Assembly: GCA_019188255.1 (NCBI GenBank)
Contig: JAETXT010000003.1
Coordinates: forward strand, 2,728,001-2,792,000
From: Verticillium longisporum
Taxonomy: Eukaryota > Ascomycota > Sordariomycetes > Glomerellales > Plectosphaerellaceae
Reading direction: 5' to 3'
DNA: 64,000 nucleotides
A program made the position numbers and the translations under genes. Under the pieces are notes generated by a model. That model saw nothing but the letters and a program-made list of their open reading frames with translations. It was not told where the DNA came from and searched no databases. Every line of letters begins with the position of its first letter. Position 1 is the stretch's first letter. This document shows positions 24,002 through 35,421 of the stretch, in pieces.

Positions 24002-24802
24002 TCAGACTGCGGCAAGCAAAGCCATGCCGGCAAGTCCTAGGACAAGCCTATCCGCAGCCTGCGTCGGTACAGCGCCACTGTCCTCCTCCGTAGTGTTAAC
24101 CTCCTCAGTGGCCGCACCGCTCGTCTCCGATTCGTCGGCTGCCGAATTGGTGGTACGTGTCTCCTCTCCAGAGTTGCTGGTAGTGCCCATGGTCGGTGTT
24201 TCAGAGAAGGGCGGCGAGTTCGTAGTCGTAGCCGTCGCGCTTGCCGCGTCCCCAGTGATCGTGCCAGCGCCTTGGTCGCCTGTCGCTGTGTAGTACAGGC
24301 TGATGTCTGTCTCGCTGACGAACTGATCTGTTGCGCCGGTAGCACCAGTGGTCACAGGTGTGGCAACAGCCTCGGCTGAAGCGAAGAGGCTGGCGAACGG
24401 TGCCGTTGGGCTGCCGTCGCAGAGTGCGTCAGAGGCGGCAGCTAGTATGCCTTCGTAGCGGTTGACCTCGCTCTCAGAACGGAGGCCGTGAACAAAGTGG
24501 CAGCGCTCACACGCAAGCTTTTCAGGAAAGAAGGAGCCGTTGCACATGCACTGAGCGTGCGCCTCAAAGTGAATGGCGTCGGTGCCGTTGCTGAGGCATG
24601 CTGTTTCAATGATTTCGATGCTCACACATGGTGGCGGGTCATCGTCAGGTGACGTCTCCGGCTTGCAGACAATGTCCTGGTAGGGGATGTCGTCGTCACG
24701 GGCGAGCAGTGCGTTCGGAGCGATCCAGGCGAGAGCCGTTGGGAGACTTGCTGCGAAGCTGACGAGAACAGCTTGTTGTTTCATTGTCAAAGTTGCAGAC
24801 AA
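24002..24802 (-). CDS. Secreted Cys-rich, probably GPI-anchored protein of unknown function
   Basis: One exon of 266 residues. Met1 and Met7 are both usable; Met7 places a compact signal peptide (MKQQAVLVSFAASLPTALA) at the N-terminus. Residues about 30-140 hold eight or so cysteines, including CVSIEIIETACLSNG and CMCNGSFFPEKLACERC, and two N-glycosylation sequons (NGT, NGS). The remaining 120 residues are Thr/Ser/Glu-rich and likely O-glycosylated. The last 15 residues (LVLGLAGMALLAAV type) are hydrophobic and end without charge, as in GPI signals. The Cys pattern resembles a family of uncharacterised surface proteins of Sordariomycetes. It is not an eight-Cys CFEM domain as far as I can see. 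A role at the cell surface is inferred from topology only. Confidence 0.75.
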   Translation of the reverse strand: MSATLTMKQQAVLVSFAASLPTALAWIAPNALLARDDDIPYQDIVCKPETSPDDDPPPCVSIEIIETACLSNGTDAIHFEAHAQCMCNGSFFPEKLACERCHFVHGLRSESEVNRYEGILAAASDALCDGSPTAPFASLFASAEAVATPVTTGATGATDQFVSETDISLYYTATGDQGAGTITGDAASATATTTNSPPFSETPTMGTTSNSGEETRTTNSAADESETSGAATEEVNTTEEDSGAVPTQAADRLVLGLAGMALLAAV

Positions 24803-27800
24803 ATCCGTGAGCTTGTCGCGAGTTCACAGAAATTGACAAGGGCACGCAGTGAGGACTTTAAGAGGAGAGACGGCCGCAGCACGAGACGGGCGGGACTTGG
24901 ATGACTCCGACGACATCTTGGCTGTCACTTGGAACAGTGCTCTGGTGCCAACATACTAGCAACAAGATTAGAAAAGCTCCCCAATATGGCTTAACTCACT
25001 TGGATACATGTGTGCCCAGAGATAGAAATGACGAGAACCACAGGAAAGTAGAAGCTGCGCCGCTGGCCGGCATTTCTTGGCGGTCATGACCTTGAGTTAG
25101 GACTTGGCGCTGCAACGTGAACCAGCGGACTTACGGCGCGCTTCATGAGCAGACAGTTCGCGATGGCACCGGCTTTCTTTCTGCTTTTGTAGAGATCTGA
25201 GAACCGGCTCATGTCGGGACGGCAACTGGACATGATGGCGCATTTCGTAGCACCTTGTGATGGAGCTCTCAACTCTGGGTTAATGGGATGGAAGCGATCA
25301 CCGTCCAGACCGCCACTGGTGACATGGTAGAGATTCAAAAGCGTGGCTATGATACCTTGCATTGGCTTTCTCCTCATCCAGCCCGTGGATATTCGCAGCC
25401 CGCGACGATGCTTGACCGCCTTTGATGTTGGGCTTATGTTGGAGTCCGATATCAAGCAACATAATCAGAGAACCAGTGGGATTGCTCGGAGCCTTTGTGA
25501 AGTCTCTTGATCCTATGTGGATGCTTCTGCCGATAGACCACCAACTTTAGGTGACATGGGAAGTCGTCAAGACAAATTATCGAGCTGACGTATATCAACA
25601 CCATCATCCGCAAACGGCATCGGCATGCTGGTCTTCACAGACCGACACGCGATAGGTGGGAGGAGTACGTAGTACTGAGCCGTGGAGGTCTGAAACAAAG
25701 AGGAATGCTATTCAGTGGAAACCGTTTCCATGTGCCCCAAAGGAGTTTCGGGGCGCGCAATGACTCGGTGCCCTGGAGGTGGACGCCGTGCAGCTTCACA
25801 AGTAGGCCCAGCAGCACGCGTTGGCTGGATCGGAGCCTCGTGGTGTGATCCGGAAACGGCGGGCCACGTGCATTCCAAACAGAGGCGGGTTGCTGAAAAG
25901 TCTAGCAAGGTGTGTAAACTGTAAATAGCTAATTCTCAAGAAACCCAAAGTTACGCTCTCGAGTCATCGGGAAAGCTATGCATCTGCATGACTGAGAAAC
26001 AAAGCCAATCGGGCTTTTGGCCGCAGAAGTGGCCGCTGTTTTGTCGGACAGGCCCCGTTTCGGACCCCCTCGAGTGTTTGGATATGGCGGCACGAGGACC
26101 AGTACGTCGAACCTTGAGAGTGACGCCTCGTACGTCTTAAGGGGAGAGCCATAGGCAACCTGATATTGCAGCTTTCGGTGCCGCACCATCCAAGGCTGCC
26201 ACTGCCGGAGGGCAAGGTTGTTGATGGATCGATCTGTGAGAAGAGCATGATGGTAGGACCCATTTGATTCCAAGTACTGCAATCTACTCGAAAGACCTTG
26301 CGATCTCAATCTTGCTGGGATCTTGGGCAGGAAATCTCTCATCGAGAGTTTGTCATGGTGCTGCAGCCGCCGCGATGGCCTGATGGGAGGGCATGGAACC
26401 AGGAAAATACAAGCCCAAACAATCGCGGCCTCGAGAGATGACAGGGCAGGAAGTCCTGGCAGAGCTGGCACAGAGACCTCATTTCGCGGGGAGATGCGAG
26501 ATAGATGAGCGAATTGCAGGGGGTCCAGGGACCCTCCCCGTCGTGATCATCGTCCCGTGTGAGTCTGACAGTGATAAACCAGGACAAGGGTTGGTGGCTA
26601 GAATTGCAACTTGGCAGCTGCCTTGAATTAACTACTCGCAACCGATGGGGACGAATCAGGTCTCGACGACGGTCATCCTGGTGTTTCGCGAAACGTATCT
26701 GCCGGCGCCTCCGCGTAATGACAGCTTGCAAGGCCGGTGGGGGAAATGGCGTCCAGAAGATGAGGCATCGTTCCGAATCCTTCCCATCCTGCAGTGGAAA
26801 CCCGATTGCCCTCGAAGATCGGCGTCCCCACCGCCACGGTCTAGACGCGCAACTTTGGTATATTCCCAGGCACGAAGAGGTCAGCAATCTACCTACGTAC
26901 TCTTGAGAGATGTATTTTGCGAGCTGTACTCTTGGCACTGTTGGCCGACGAAGCCCCGCGTGTGGTGGGACATAGAATGGGTTCCTTGCCCCCGAAGCTG
27001 CAGAGGACTGAGTCGACGATGGGCGAAAGTTGAGTTGGCGGTTTCAGAGACCAGCCAGCCATCCCACCGGCTGAGTTTGCGCATCGGGGCATTGTGGGCT
27101 GGTGGCCCTCTCTGCATGACGTAGCGGCTTCCGTGACGAGCAGAAGAAAGTTCAATGTCCCGGCGGCGGAAACATGAAAAACGTGTCGACTGCCAAATCT
27201 GTGGGCGAGACAGGATGGGGCCTCACAGAACCAGCTGTGTCCCTCTGGGTAGCGCGGCTGACGACAGATGCGAGGGTTCAGTATTGCATTCCGCAAGTGC
27301 CGGCATCCAGGATCACGTCAGCCCTCCTTGCAGCGAGAGAAAGAGAAAATGCAAGCCTCGGCGATGTAACAGTTCACTGCTGCTCTCCCGTCTCGCCTGC
27401 CGGTCTGGGGTTCAAGTTCCGATGTGTGGAGGGGGGTCGGCGTGCTCAGGGTGCTCGAGTCGAAGGAAGCTGGACTGCAAGAGGGCGCGGGCAACGCACG
27501 TCCGTCATGTTCCCTGGGCCTGGCGCTTTGCACAGACAGGAGTGCGAGGGAGGCGGCGTCGGAGTGTGGATTTCGTTCGCGCGTAGTAGCGGCACATTAG
27601 AATGGTTGGAAGGGGGGCGAGACGACCATGAGACTGCCAATACCTTTCCTCGCTACCTTGGTTATGGAAACTGGGATGCAAGGTCGAGAGGCATGGCACA
27701 AAAGTTGTTGAGAGCGGTCCAGAACCGGCAAATGCAGCGAGGTCATGGTCTAAGGTCCTCTGTTGGCCGTGTAAGCGTGGTCGTATACAGACAGCGTGAC

Positions 27801-30800
27801 AGACAGGCAACATGTCTGTCGCTGGCCTTGAGTGCTTGCTGGGGCGAGGAGGGGCCATCAAGACGATGCCGTCAACGATGCCGTGTCCGAACTACTGGGG
27901 ACGGCCCTGCAGCGAGTGCCGTCCCTTGTTGTGGTAATACAACGTCCTAATATCAGATATAGACGCAAACAAAATGATGGGATGGCATGACAAAGAACGT
28001 GTTCTCAGCGTGCCCTGGGCGCCCGAGGGAGCACGCGCACCGAGGCTGGGAAGAGGAGGGAGGGGGAGGAGGGACGACGTTTGCGTTGGAAGCAAGACTG
28101 GACGAACAGGACCGCTGGGGCGGCTCCCCACCGAAATTGGAGCCGTTTCAGAAACAGTAGCGGGCCTGCTTAGTGGCGTCTAAGGGGAAGCAAGAACCCC
28201 CTAGTGGAGCCCTCCTGCCCCTCCACCCCTCTCTCGCCCCTGCCTTTCGGGAGGGTACCCTTGCAGCAATCAGGTGTGATTGCCAGATTGTCTGTGGTAC
28301 CAATGCAAGGTACGGGCTTTCTTGATCCTGGAGATGAGATCATTGAGTGCAGATGGTTGGCTGACGCCGATGCTCTGCGAAAACAAGGAGAGGGGGTGGC
28401 TGCAGCGTCGACCGGGCAAGTACATCGTCAGAGCGCCGAGCCAAGAGAGGACTGTCGCATGCCTGGCCCCTTATTCTCCTAGTATGCCGTTGGGCGCCCA
28501 GTTCTCAACGCTGGACTGCTGCCCCTCCCTCCACCATCCTCATCAGCGCCAACCTTCGGCATGGACATGATAATCGCCATGTTGACTTGTGGGGGTGGTT
28601 TCTCGATGGACGCTGTCGATGGACGCTGTCGGGGGGCTCCAAGACATGATACCGTCAGCCTGGTGATCATGTCTTGCCGTTGGCAGTGCAAGCTTTGGTA
28701 GCTTCGGTGTATCGGGGTCGGGATCGACGGCGTAGAACCAGTCGCGTCTTGCTGCCCGTGTATGTACTGTGCGTTGCTGAAGTATTTCTGTAAGTACCTA
28801 GCTCAGCAAGTACCTAGGCAACCTAGGCAGCTAACTACATGTAAGGTAGGTCAACTAGGCTTGTGTGCGTTGCGCGCTGTTCTGAAAGAAGCAGGAGGAC
28901 CTCACCATGGCTGTGCTGTGCCTTCAGGCTCTCACTTTGGCTCTCTCCCCTTTCGTGTTCACATTCGTGCTAGTTCAGCGTCTCCGCCCGAGCGTTACTC
29001 AGACGCCTCATCCTCCGACGAAGCATCAGCTCGCCGGGGCTTCGTGGACAATCGTGGACAATGTACTGTACTAAAGGCCTCCGTGCAACCACGGCGCTTC
29101 GTTAGCTGGCACCTGACGACCACGAGATGGACTAAGAGTTGAGCGAGCTGAGTTGATTTGAGTATGAGATGCCAGGTATGGCAGGATGCATCAACGCCCC
29201 TCGGGGTGCACCATTTCTTTCCGGCAGGGGCATTTGCCCTGTGGCGCTCAGGGCACGAACCTTCATTGGTCAGGCGGGCATAGCTACACCCGCGCGTTCC
29301 TGATCTGCAGCGGGTACGCTCTGCAACCACACCCCTCCCTTGCTGCCTGGGGAGGACTTGGCTTCGCCGAGTAGGTAGGTAAGGAAGGGCCCCTGGTTGT
29401 CGGGGCCAGTAGTGCAGCAAGTACCCAGCAACATGAGGAAGGAACAAGCAAAAGCACTCTCGGCTCTGCCGCACCCCCGTCTTCCTTCATTTCTCCGCAA
29501 AACGCTCACGGTCCAGGGACCCAAGCAGTAGAAGGCCCAGAAGACCCAGACAACCCAGACAACCCGGCCTCGACCTGTCTGCGGCCCAAGATCCTAGTTC
29601 GTCGTCTGGCTCTCCCCGATCCTTTTTAGCCCGACGTCCGTCTCGCTTTTCCTCGCGTTCTGGACCCCTTCTTCTTCACCCTCCAGGAGAGACCGCAAAT
29701 CCGACCTCAGTACATTCCTTACACGGCCATCCGCCAACCACATTCCCTTCCAAACCCCTTTGGTCTCGGTCACCAAGTGTCTCTCACGACACGTTCCACT
29801 CCTTCTTAAAACCACCAGCACCCCTCAACCTCACCACCACCACCACCGCTCAGTCAGCCCGACCTCCGACGCCGACTTCATCTTCTTGTCACTCCTTTCT
29901 CTGCCACTTTCTGCCGTTCGCCCCCCCCCTTCCGGTTGTCCCCCCAAGCAAGACTTGCGGCTTCCTTCGTCAAACCATCCTTCACAATTAGTCGTCGACG
30001 AAACGAAAATCGGGTCCCACTCTCTCTTTCACCATCATCAACGACCAGAGGTCCTAGACGGAACCGTATCAGCAGCGCTGCACCAGAGCATCGAAACGGA
30101 AGATATATCATCTCTTCCTCTCCACACTCTTCACCACCACCCCCCTGGACAGGAAAGCCAGTAGATTCTGAGAATCATCATCACAACAACCCAACACCTC
30201 AAAGGTAAGCTTCCACTTGTAACTTTCAAGCTTTCGGTGGTTCGCGCTCGGCAATCACGCTCGAGCATGTCTCTCCGTCTTCTTTCAGTCGAGTGCACTG
30301 CTTTCACTGCCTGGTCTCCTCGAACGTGGTCCTGCCACCACGCTTTGTCTTTCCCCCGCAAAGCAGCATTGTCCACATGGCGCACACGACCAGTACTCAG
30401 AACCTGACGATCGGAATGTGCCATGTGAACAAGGCCCTTGTTCATCCCCATCATCCCTTCGTCTCCATCACCACATGTTCATTCTCCACTTCACTGCAAC
30501 ATCAGGCGTCACTAGGCCGCTTCTCGCGCTGTCACCCTGAACAACGCATTCCCCATTCCAGGGCGCGTCCTTTGACCTTACTATGTCTCACTAGTATCGT
30601 CAATCTCATTCCAGCTGATCATACTATTACCCCTTGCACATCAGTCCAGATCCCAAATGCACAAAACACGAAACCCGTCCTCCGCTTTTTGAGGAATCGG
30701 TTCTCCATTTCTATACCTTCCATCTCCACACTCACTACGTCCTACTCAGGCTCTTTCACTACAACCACCTGTCTTTCCTATCATATTTCACTACTCTCTG

Positions 30801-30916
30801 TCGTTTCCTATCTGCTCGCAACCAACTTATCGGAACCTTGAAACACAAAAAAAGACCTAGTCTTCGCGGGCGAGGCTAACAAGAAAAAAATTAGATCAAC
30901 TTCATTCTTCACCAAA
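24803..30916. other. Gene-poor 6.1-kb interval
   Basis: This is the longest stretch without a supported gene. Several open frames of 100-260 codons exist (for example 25084-25455 minus, 25929-26471 minus, 27174-27950 plus) but they overlap each other in different frames, lack splice-site logic and contain no motif I recognise. Short TACCTAGGTA-type sequences recur near 28795-28860. From about 29500 to 30916 the plus strand becomes strongly pyrimidine-rich and is probably the promoter and leader of the CAP protein gene. Confidence 0.45.
29500..30916 (+). promoter_or_regulatory. Long pyrimidine-rich promoter/leader of the CAP gene
   Basis: About 1.4 kb upstream of the CAP start codon is C/T-rich on the coding strand, with CAC triplet and CT tracts, and includes a possible 5' UTR intron. 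The donor would be GTAAGC at 30205 and the acceptor TTAG at 30891-30894, after a GGCTAAC branch sequence, just 22 bp before the start codon. Pyrimidine-rich leaders are common in strongly expressed fungal genes. The intron is a prediction only. Confidence 0.4.
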
Positions 30917-31911
30917 ATGAAGTCCTCTGTCGTTCTCGCTGTCGCCAGCGCCGCCATGGCCCTCGGTGTCGCCATCGACAAGCGCGCCATGGAGACCGTT
31001 TGGGACATCGACTACGTCACTGTCACCGTCACCGCCGGTCTTCTCCAGGCGCCCGCTCCCACCCCCGGCAACTTCTTCCCCGAGAAGCCCAAGAAGCCCG
31101 AGCAAGCCCCCGCTCCCGTCTTCTCCACCATCAAGGCTGAGCCTACTCCTGAGCCCCAGCCTGAGCCCGCCCCGGCTCCCGAGCCCGCTCCGGCCCCCGA
31201 GCCTGCTCCTGAGCCTCAGCCTGAGCCCGAGGCCGAGAAGCCCAAGGAGACCCCTAAGGCGACTGCTCCTGCCCCCACTGGTAATGATATGCAGAGCGCC
31301 GCTCTCGAGGCCCACAACATTCACCGTCAGAACAACTCTGCCCCTGCCCTGGAGTGGGGTTCCGACTACGCCGGTTACGCTCTGCAGACCGCGCAGACCT
31401 GTGTCTTCGAGCACGACCTGTTAGTAGCCCCCCACGCATTGCTATCTGGCAGAAGATGATGCTAACATCACGTAGGACTCCTGGTGGCGGTGGCTACGGC
31501 CAGAACCTCGCCATGTGGGGCGCCACTGATGGCGACTCGCTCGGTGCCGCCAAGGCGGTCTCCCAGGCTACCACCAACATGTGGTACAACGGCGAGCTGA
31601 ACCTGTACTCGCCCAACTTCTACGGTGGTGAGCCCGACATGTCCAACTTTATGGCGTGGGGCCATTACTCCCAGGTCGTCTGGGTTGACACCACCACCCT
31701 CGGCTGTGCTGTCCACTTCTGCGAGAAGGGCACCATGGACCCCAACATGGGCGTCTGGTACACCGTTTGCAACTACTTCCCTGCTGGTAAGTTTGCAGAT
31801 ATCTGTTCGTTCTCGAACCAGTAACAATACTAATCGTTTCCAGGCAACATGCAGGGTGCTTTTGCTAAGAACGTGCTGCCCCCCGGTAACGCGCCGACCG
31901 TCACTGCCTAA
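30917..31911 (+). CDS. Secreted CAP superfamily (PR-1/PRY1-like) protein with Pro/Glu-rich spacer
   Basis: Three exons (30917-31419, 31476-31786, 31844-31911) give 293 residues; donors are GTTAGT and GTAAGT. Residues 1-19 are a signal peptide, followed by a KR site at 22-23 suited to Kex2. Residues about 73-118 are a Pro/Glu/Ala spacer of PEP and [11 protein letters not shown] repeats. The CAP domain starts near residue 125. It has [36 protein letters not shown], the signature GHYSQVVW and the closing VCNYFPAGN. The two cavity histidines (in AHNIHR and GHYSQ) are present. Fungal CAP proteins are extracellular, and yeast Pry proteins bind sterols and fatty acids; lipid export or a host-interface role is plausible here. 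The isolated position in gene-poor DNA and the very long leader are notable. Confidence 0.9.
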
Positions 31912-34151
31912 GCGCAATGTCATGTTAGGCCATATTGGTGACCTCCTTCGCCCACCGCACCGGCGAACGTCTGTTATCTAGTAGTTCGCTGCATAACTGG
32001 AATTTCTGTTCGCGAGACAACTCAGGGTAGCAGGCGTAGGCGGAACGGGGAATCCAACTTATTGATTGGCTGAACCATCTTTTTCTTCCATTCGCTTCTC
32101 CCGCTGTACTTTATCAGGATCGCCGACAGCGTTCCCCCTTGAATCCACCCTTGCCCCTTGGAAAGGGTGGTCTTCTCGCACAATTGCGCACGGGCCGCCG
32201 AAAGAATGGCAGGCTTCTTTCCTTCGACGACGCCACCATACATGCACCTTGCAGCACTCGCGTGACGAGCAACGGGCTATGAAATTCAAAGGAGATGTTG
32301 CACGTGATGAGTACTGCATTACGGGATTTTGTTTGTTTTTGGCGTGGAAAGGTACTGGTACAGGGGACATTGGCGAGCGGAGAGAAAACTCTGAACTTGT
32401 TCGAGCGTTTTGCTCGCGTCTTGAACCATTTCACTTCTTCACAGAGCTTCTCGCTTGTTTCATCTCTCGCCGTTGGGAGGCCGGACTCCGGAAGCTCTGT
32501 CGTTCTGTTTTCTGATTTGCGGTTTTCTTTCTTCGAACTGGCGTGGTTTTTTTTACAAGTCCTCGCTCGAGATAGTCAGGCTGGTCAATGGAATTTATGT
32601 CTCACGTTAAGTGATCTAAATACGGCTGTCAAAGTGTATGATTGAATGGCCTCCAGTTATGACCGCGGACGGCTGGCGGCTCGCAGCCAACGAGCGACAA
32701 TGGGGCGCTGCTTCTGGGCCAGCTTACCTCGGATTTTGCCCACCAACGTGGTATCATCCCTCGACCAACTTGGACCGTGGCACACACGTTTTACAGCATC
32801 ATGCGCCAAAGTCACTCGATGGCGACATTGTCAAAGCGTACTCGGTTAAGAAAGACTTTTGCAAGGTTTGCGATTTGCTGCTTTAAGTTCGTCGAGCATC
32901 GTGGCCAACAGAAAGGTGGCTGAGACTCGACGGGAGCGCCTCTGGCGAACCTCTGTGGGGCTGGCAGCCATGATCTGAACCCTGGGTACCTCGCGTGGCG
33001 TGATGGGGCTAACAAGGTTGGCATCTTCCCTTGCTGCCAGCGGGATTGACGACTGGAGGCTGCCCTGCAAAGCTCTCACTCTGCTGAGTTTGAGGTCGGA
33101 GATGGACTCCATGCTATGTTCGAGGTGCTGACTACACAAATCGGTTTGGTGGTCTTGACTATCTGAAGAAAAACGTGGTAAATGAGCTGCCGAAAGCGCT
33201 TATACATGAAGCTTGCTCTCCAAGCTGTTGCTGGTCTCTTCATAATCCGGACATGTCAACTATGATCGGCTTTGTAGTGGCTCATGTTCATCAAGGTGTG
33301 ATCATACATCATGGGTAGACTTGGTCGTTGCTCGACTTGCCTTGCTTCACATAATCAAGCTGAGGAAGGCATGGAACAACCTGGAGAGCCGATGTCACGT
33401 CACTCAAGACCTTTCAGGTCAATATCTCCTGGCCGTCATATCCTTGTTCAGCCTTCATTTGCCCCGATGCCTACATCTGAGTCTGCCTTTGGGTCCGGTG
33501 GCCATCCATCGTTCCACTTTCATGAACGTACCTTACATCGCAGACACATGTCTGGACGTGAATAATCTCTATTCAGGCTCAAAACCTCGGAATTCATCCA
33601 AAATCAAAATCAAAACGTGAAGCATGGCCAGGCTTGAGAGGAAGCTTATGTCCCTTTCGGCCCCAGCACGTGCCCAAATACATGCATTTGTCGTCAAAGC
33701 TAAAGCAACGTGCGATCATGGACCGCCCTGCCAACTCTGACTGGTGGTTGAAGCGATTCATGGGAGGCGTCAGACGGGAGGCGTAGGAGTGTGGCACCCT
33801 TTTACCAGGGCTTGTCTTTTGGAAGTTGAAGCATTCGTGTGAGAGAAGAGTGTGCAGAACCTTGAGGTCTCAAAATCGTATAAAGGTTCCCACACCCTGC
33901 AGGCCTTCAAAAAGTTCCATCATGTGCCTCCAAAGGTTAACAGCTCGATTTTTGGAAGACATTTCTGAGCAAGGAAAACCGAGTGATTTGAGTTCTCTGG
34001 GAATCTATATAAGAGCGAAGCATTTGGGAGAAGGTCTCATCTTTCCAGGAACTCATCTTTCCCTCATCCACACTCGAAATCGTCCAACTTCAACTTCACT
34101 GACACGAACACTTACACCCACAGCTCCCATCCCTCCAAAACAAACCTCGAA
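31912..34151. other. Intergenic 2.2 kb between CAP and coiled-coil genes
   Basis: No supported gene. The last 150 bp contain the TATA-type promoter of the coiled-coil gene. Short frames on both strands lack conserved content. Confidence 0.45.
34006..34013 (+). promoter_or_regulatory. TATA box of the secreted coiled-coil gene
   Basis: TATATAAG ends 139 bp before the start codon at 34152. The following bases (GAGCGAAGCATT) resemble those after the TATA box of the Alt a 1-like gene, and the leader after it is C/A-rich as in fungal 5' UTRs. Confidence 0.6.
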
Positions 34152-35421
34152 ATGCGTTTCGCTACTGGTGTCATCACGGCCTGCGCCGTCCTTGGCGCCG
34201 TCAACGCCGGCAACCAACCACCTCGTACGGCCAAGATCGTCAAGGCTGTGCCCAGCGGCGGTTCCGGCGCCGTCAAGGCTGCGTACAACGGCGGTTCCGG
34301 CGCCGCCAAGGCTGTGTACAACAGCGGGTCCGGCGTCGTCAAGTCTACCGAGCCTGCTCCGAAACCTGTCACGCCCGCCGCCACCAAGGAAGAAATCAAC
34401 GGATGGATCAAGGACGCCATGGCGGAGGCCAATGCCATTGAGACTGCCACCGAGCATGAAGCCGAGCAACGCGAGATCGCCGAGCAAGAGGAGGCTGAAC
34501 GTGTCGCCCTCGAGGCACAGCAGATCGCCGAGGCCGAGGAGGCCGAGTACCAGGAGCGCAAGGCCGCCGAGGATGCCGCTGAGGACGCCGCCGAGGTCCA
34601 GAAGCTCGCCGACGAGCTCGCCGAGAAAAAGCGCCTCCAGAAGATTAACAAGCAGCAGGAGAAGGACGTCACCTCCTGGGTCAAGAAAGCCCTCGCCGAT
34701 GCCCGCAAGAAGGAAAAGGAGGAGGAACGCAAGATCCTCGAGGAGAAGCGGCGCCTGGACCGCCTCTATCTCGAGCGCAAGCAGCGCGAGTCTGACGAAG
34801 CCGCCGCTAAGCAGGCTGAGCGCGACGCCGAGAACGAGCGCGAGTACCAGTGGCAAAAGGAACGCGAGGACAAGGACCGCAAGGCTGCCAAGAATAATGA
34901 CGGCGACGATGTCAACTCTGGCGTCAACCGCTACGCCAACTTTCCTCAGCCCATGCCTGCTTACCAGCCCGCTCCGGTCGCGCCCGTCTACCAGCCAGCC
35001 CAGCCGGTTCAGCCGGTTCAGCCGGCCTACGTGCCCCAGCCCGCTCCGGCCCCCATCATGGCCGTCCCTCAAGTTGTCCCCGTTGGTGTTCGCAGGGTCG
35101 GCGTGCCCTTCGGATTTCCCATCAGGAACGTCCGCCGTGACCTCAGCGCTGAAAACGAGGAGGACGAGGCGAAGGGTGAGGCCTTGGTATGTAAGCAGTA
35201 GCACCCTGTTGACCTGAAAGCTTCTGCTGACCATCGTGAAGAAGAAAACACCAAGCCCCAAATACGTCTCCAAGCCTGTCAAGAAGATGATCTCGTTCAA
35301 GAACTCCACTGCCAAGCCTGTCTCGACAGCCAAGCCGACCGAGACGAAGAACGCTAAGGCTAAGATTCAAAAGGAGACTATTGAGCAAATCACCCGCTTG
35401 ATCAAGGCCAACTTCGAGTAG
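34152..35421 (+). CDS. Secreted coiled-coil protein with internal repeats, unknown function
   Basis: Two exons, 34152-35186 and 35242-35421, give about 404 residues; the donor is GTATGT and the acceptor GAAG. The second exon keeps the frame and adds a Lys-rich tail. Residues 1-19 are a signal peptide. Residues 34-65 are three copies of an 11-residue unit of the type SGGSGAVKAAYN. Residues 80-245 form a long, highly charged helix or coiled coil rich in Glu, Lys, Arg and Ala. Residues 260-305 are Pro/Gln/Ala/Val-rich (PAYQPAPVAPVYQPAQPV). Two short motifs, INGWIKDAMAEA (82-93) and VTSWVKKALADA (173-184), are similar, and a weaker third (IEQITRLIKANF) closes the protein. Dibasic RR pairs at 314-315 and 328-329 could be Kex2 sites. 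I recognise no family. A secreted structural or effector-like role is a guess. The exact acceptor is less sure than the rest. Confidence 0.72.
34251..34346 (+). repeat. Three-copy 33-bp in-frame tandem repeat
   Basis: Three 33-bp units encode successive copies of the 11-residue (S/N)GGSGAVKAxYN-like motif near the N-terminus of the secreted coiled-coil protein. Copies differ by a few substitutions, so the array is not brand new. Confidence 0.75.

Noticed and set aside
25084..25455. Minus-strand 123-codon frame
   Set aside because: No known motif, no matching exons, and neighbouring frames are broken; may be a relic but cannot be supported.
25929..26938. Two overlapping minus-strand frames (180 and 199 codons), considered as a broken HET-type or other gene
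   Set aside because: The only hint is a Cys-rich MRSLCQLCQDF start; the rest shows no HET motifs and the frames do not join by plausible splice sites.
27174..27950. 258-codon plus-strand frame
   Set aside because: Cys/Arg-rich random-looking composition, overlaps open frames in all other phases, no signal peptide or domain.
34053..35333. 426-codon minus-strand frame opposite the secreted coiled-coil gene
   Set aside because: The plus strand has a TATA box, a C/A-rich leader, a signal peptide and a splice donor; the minus frame is Leu/Val/Gly-rich shadow sequence.
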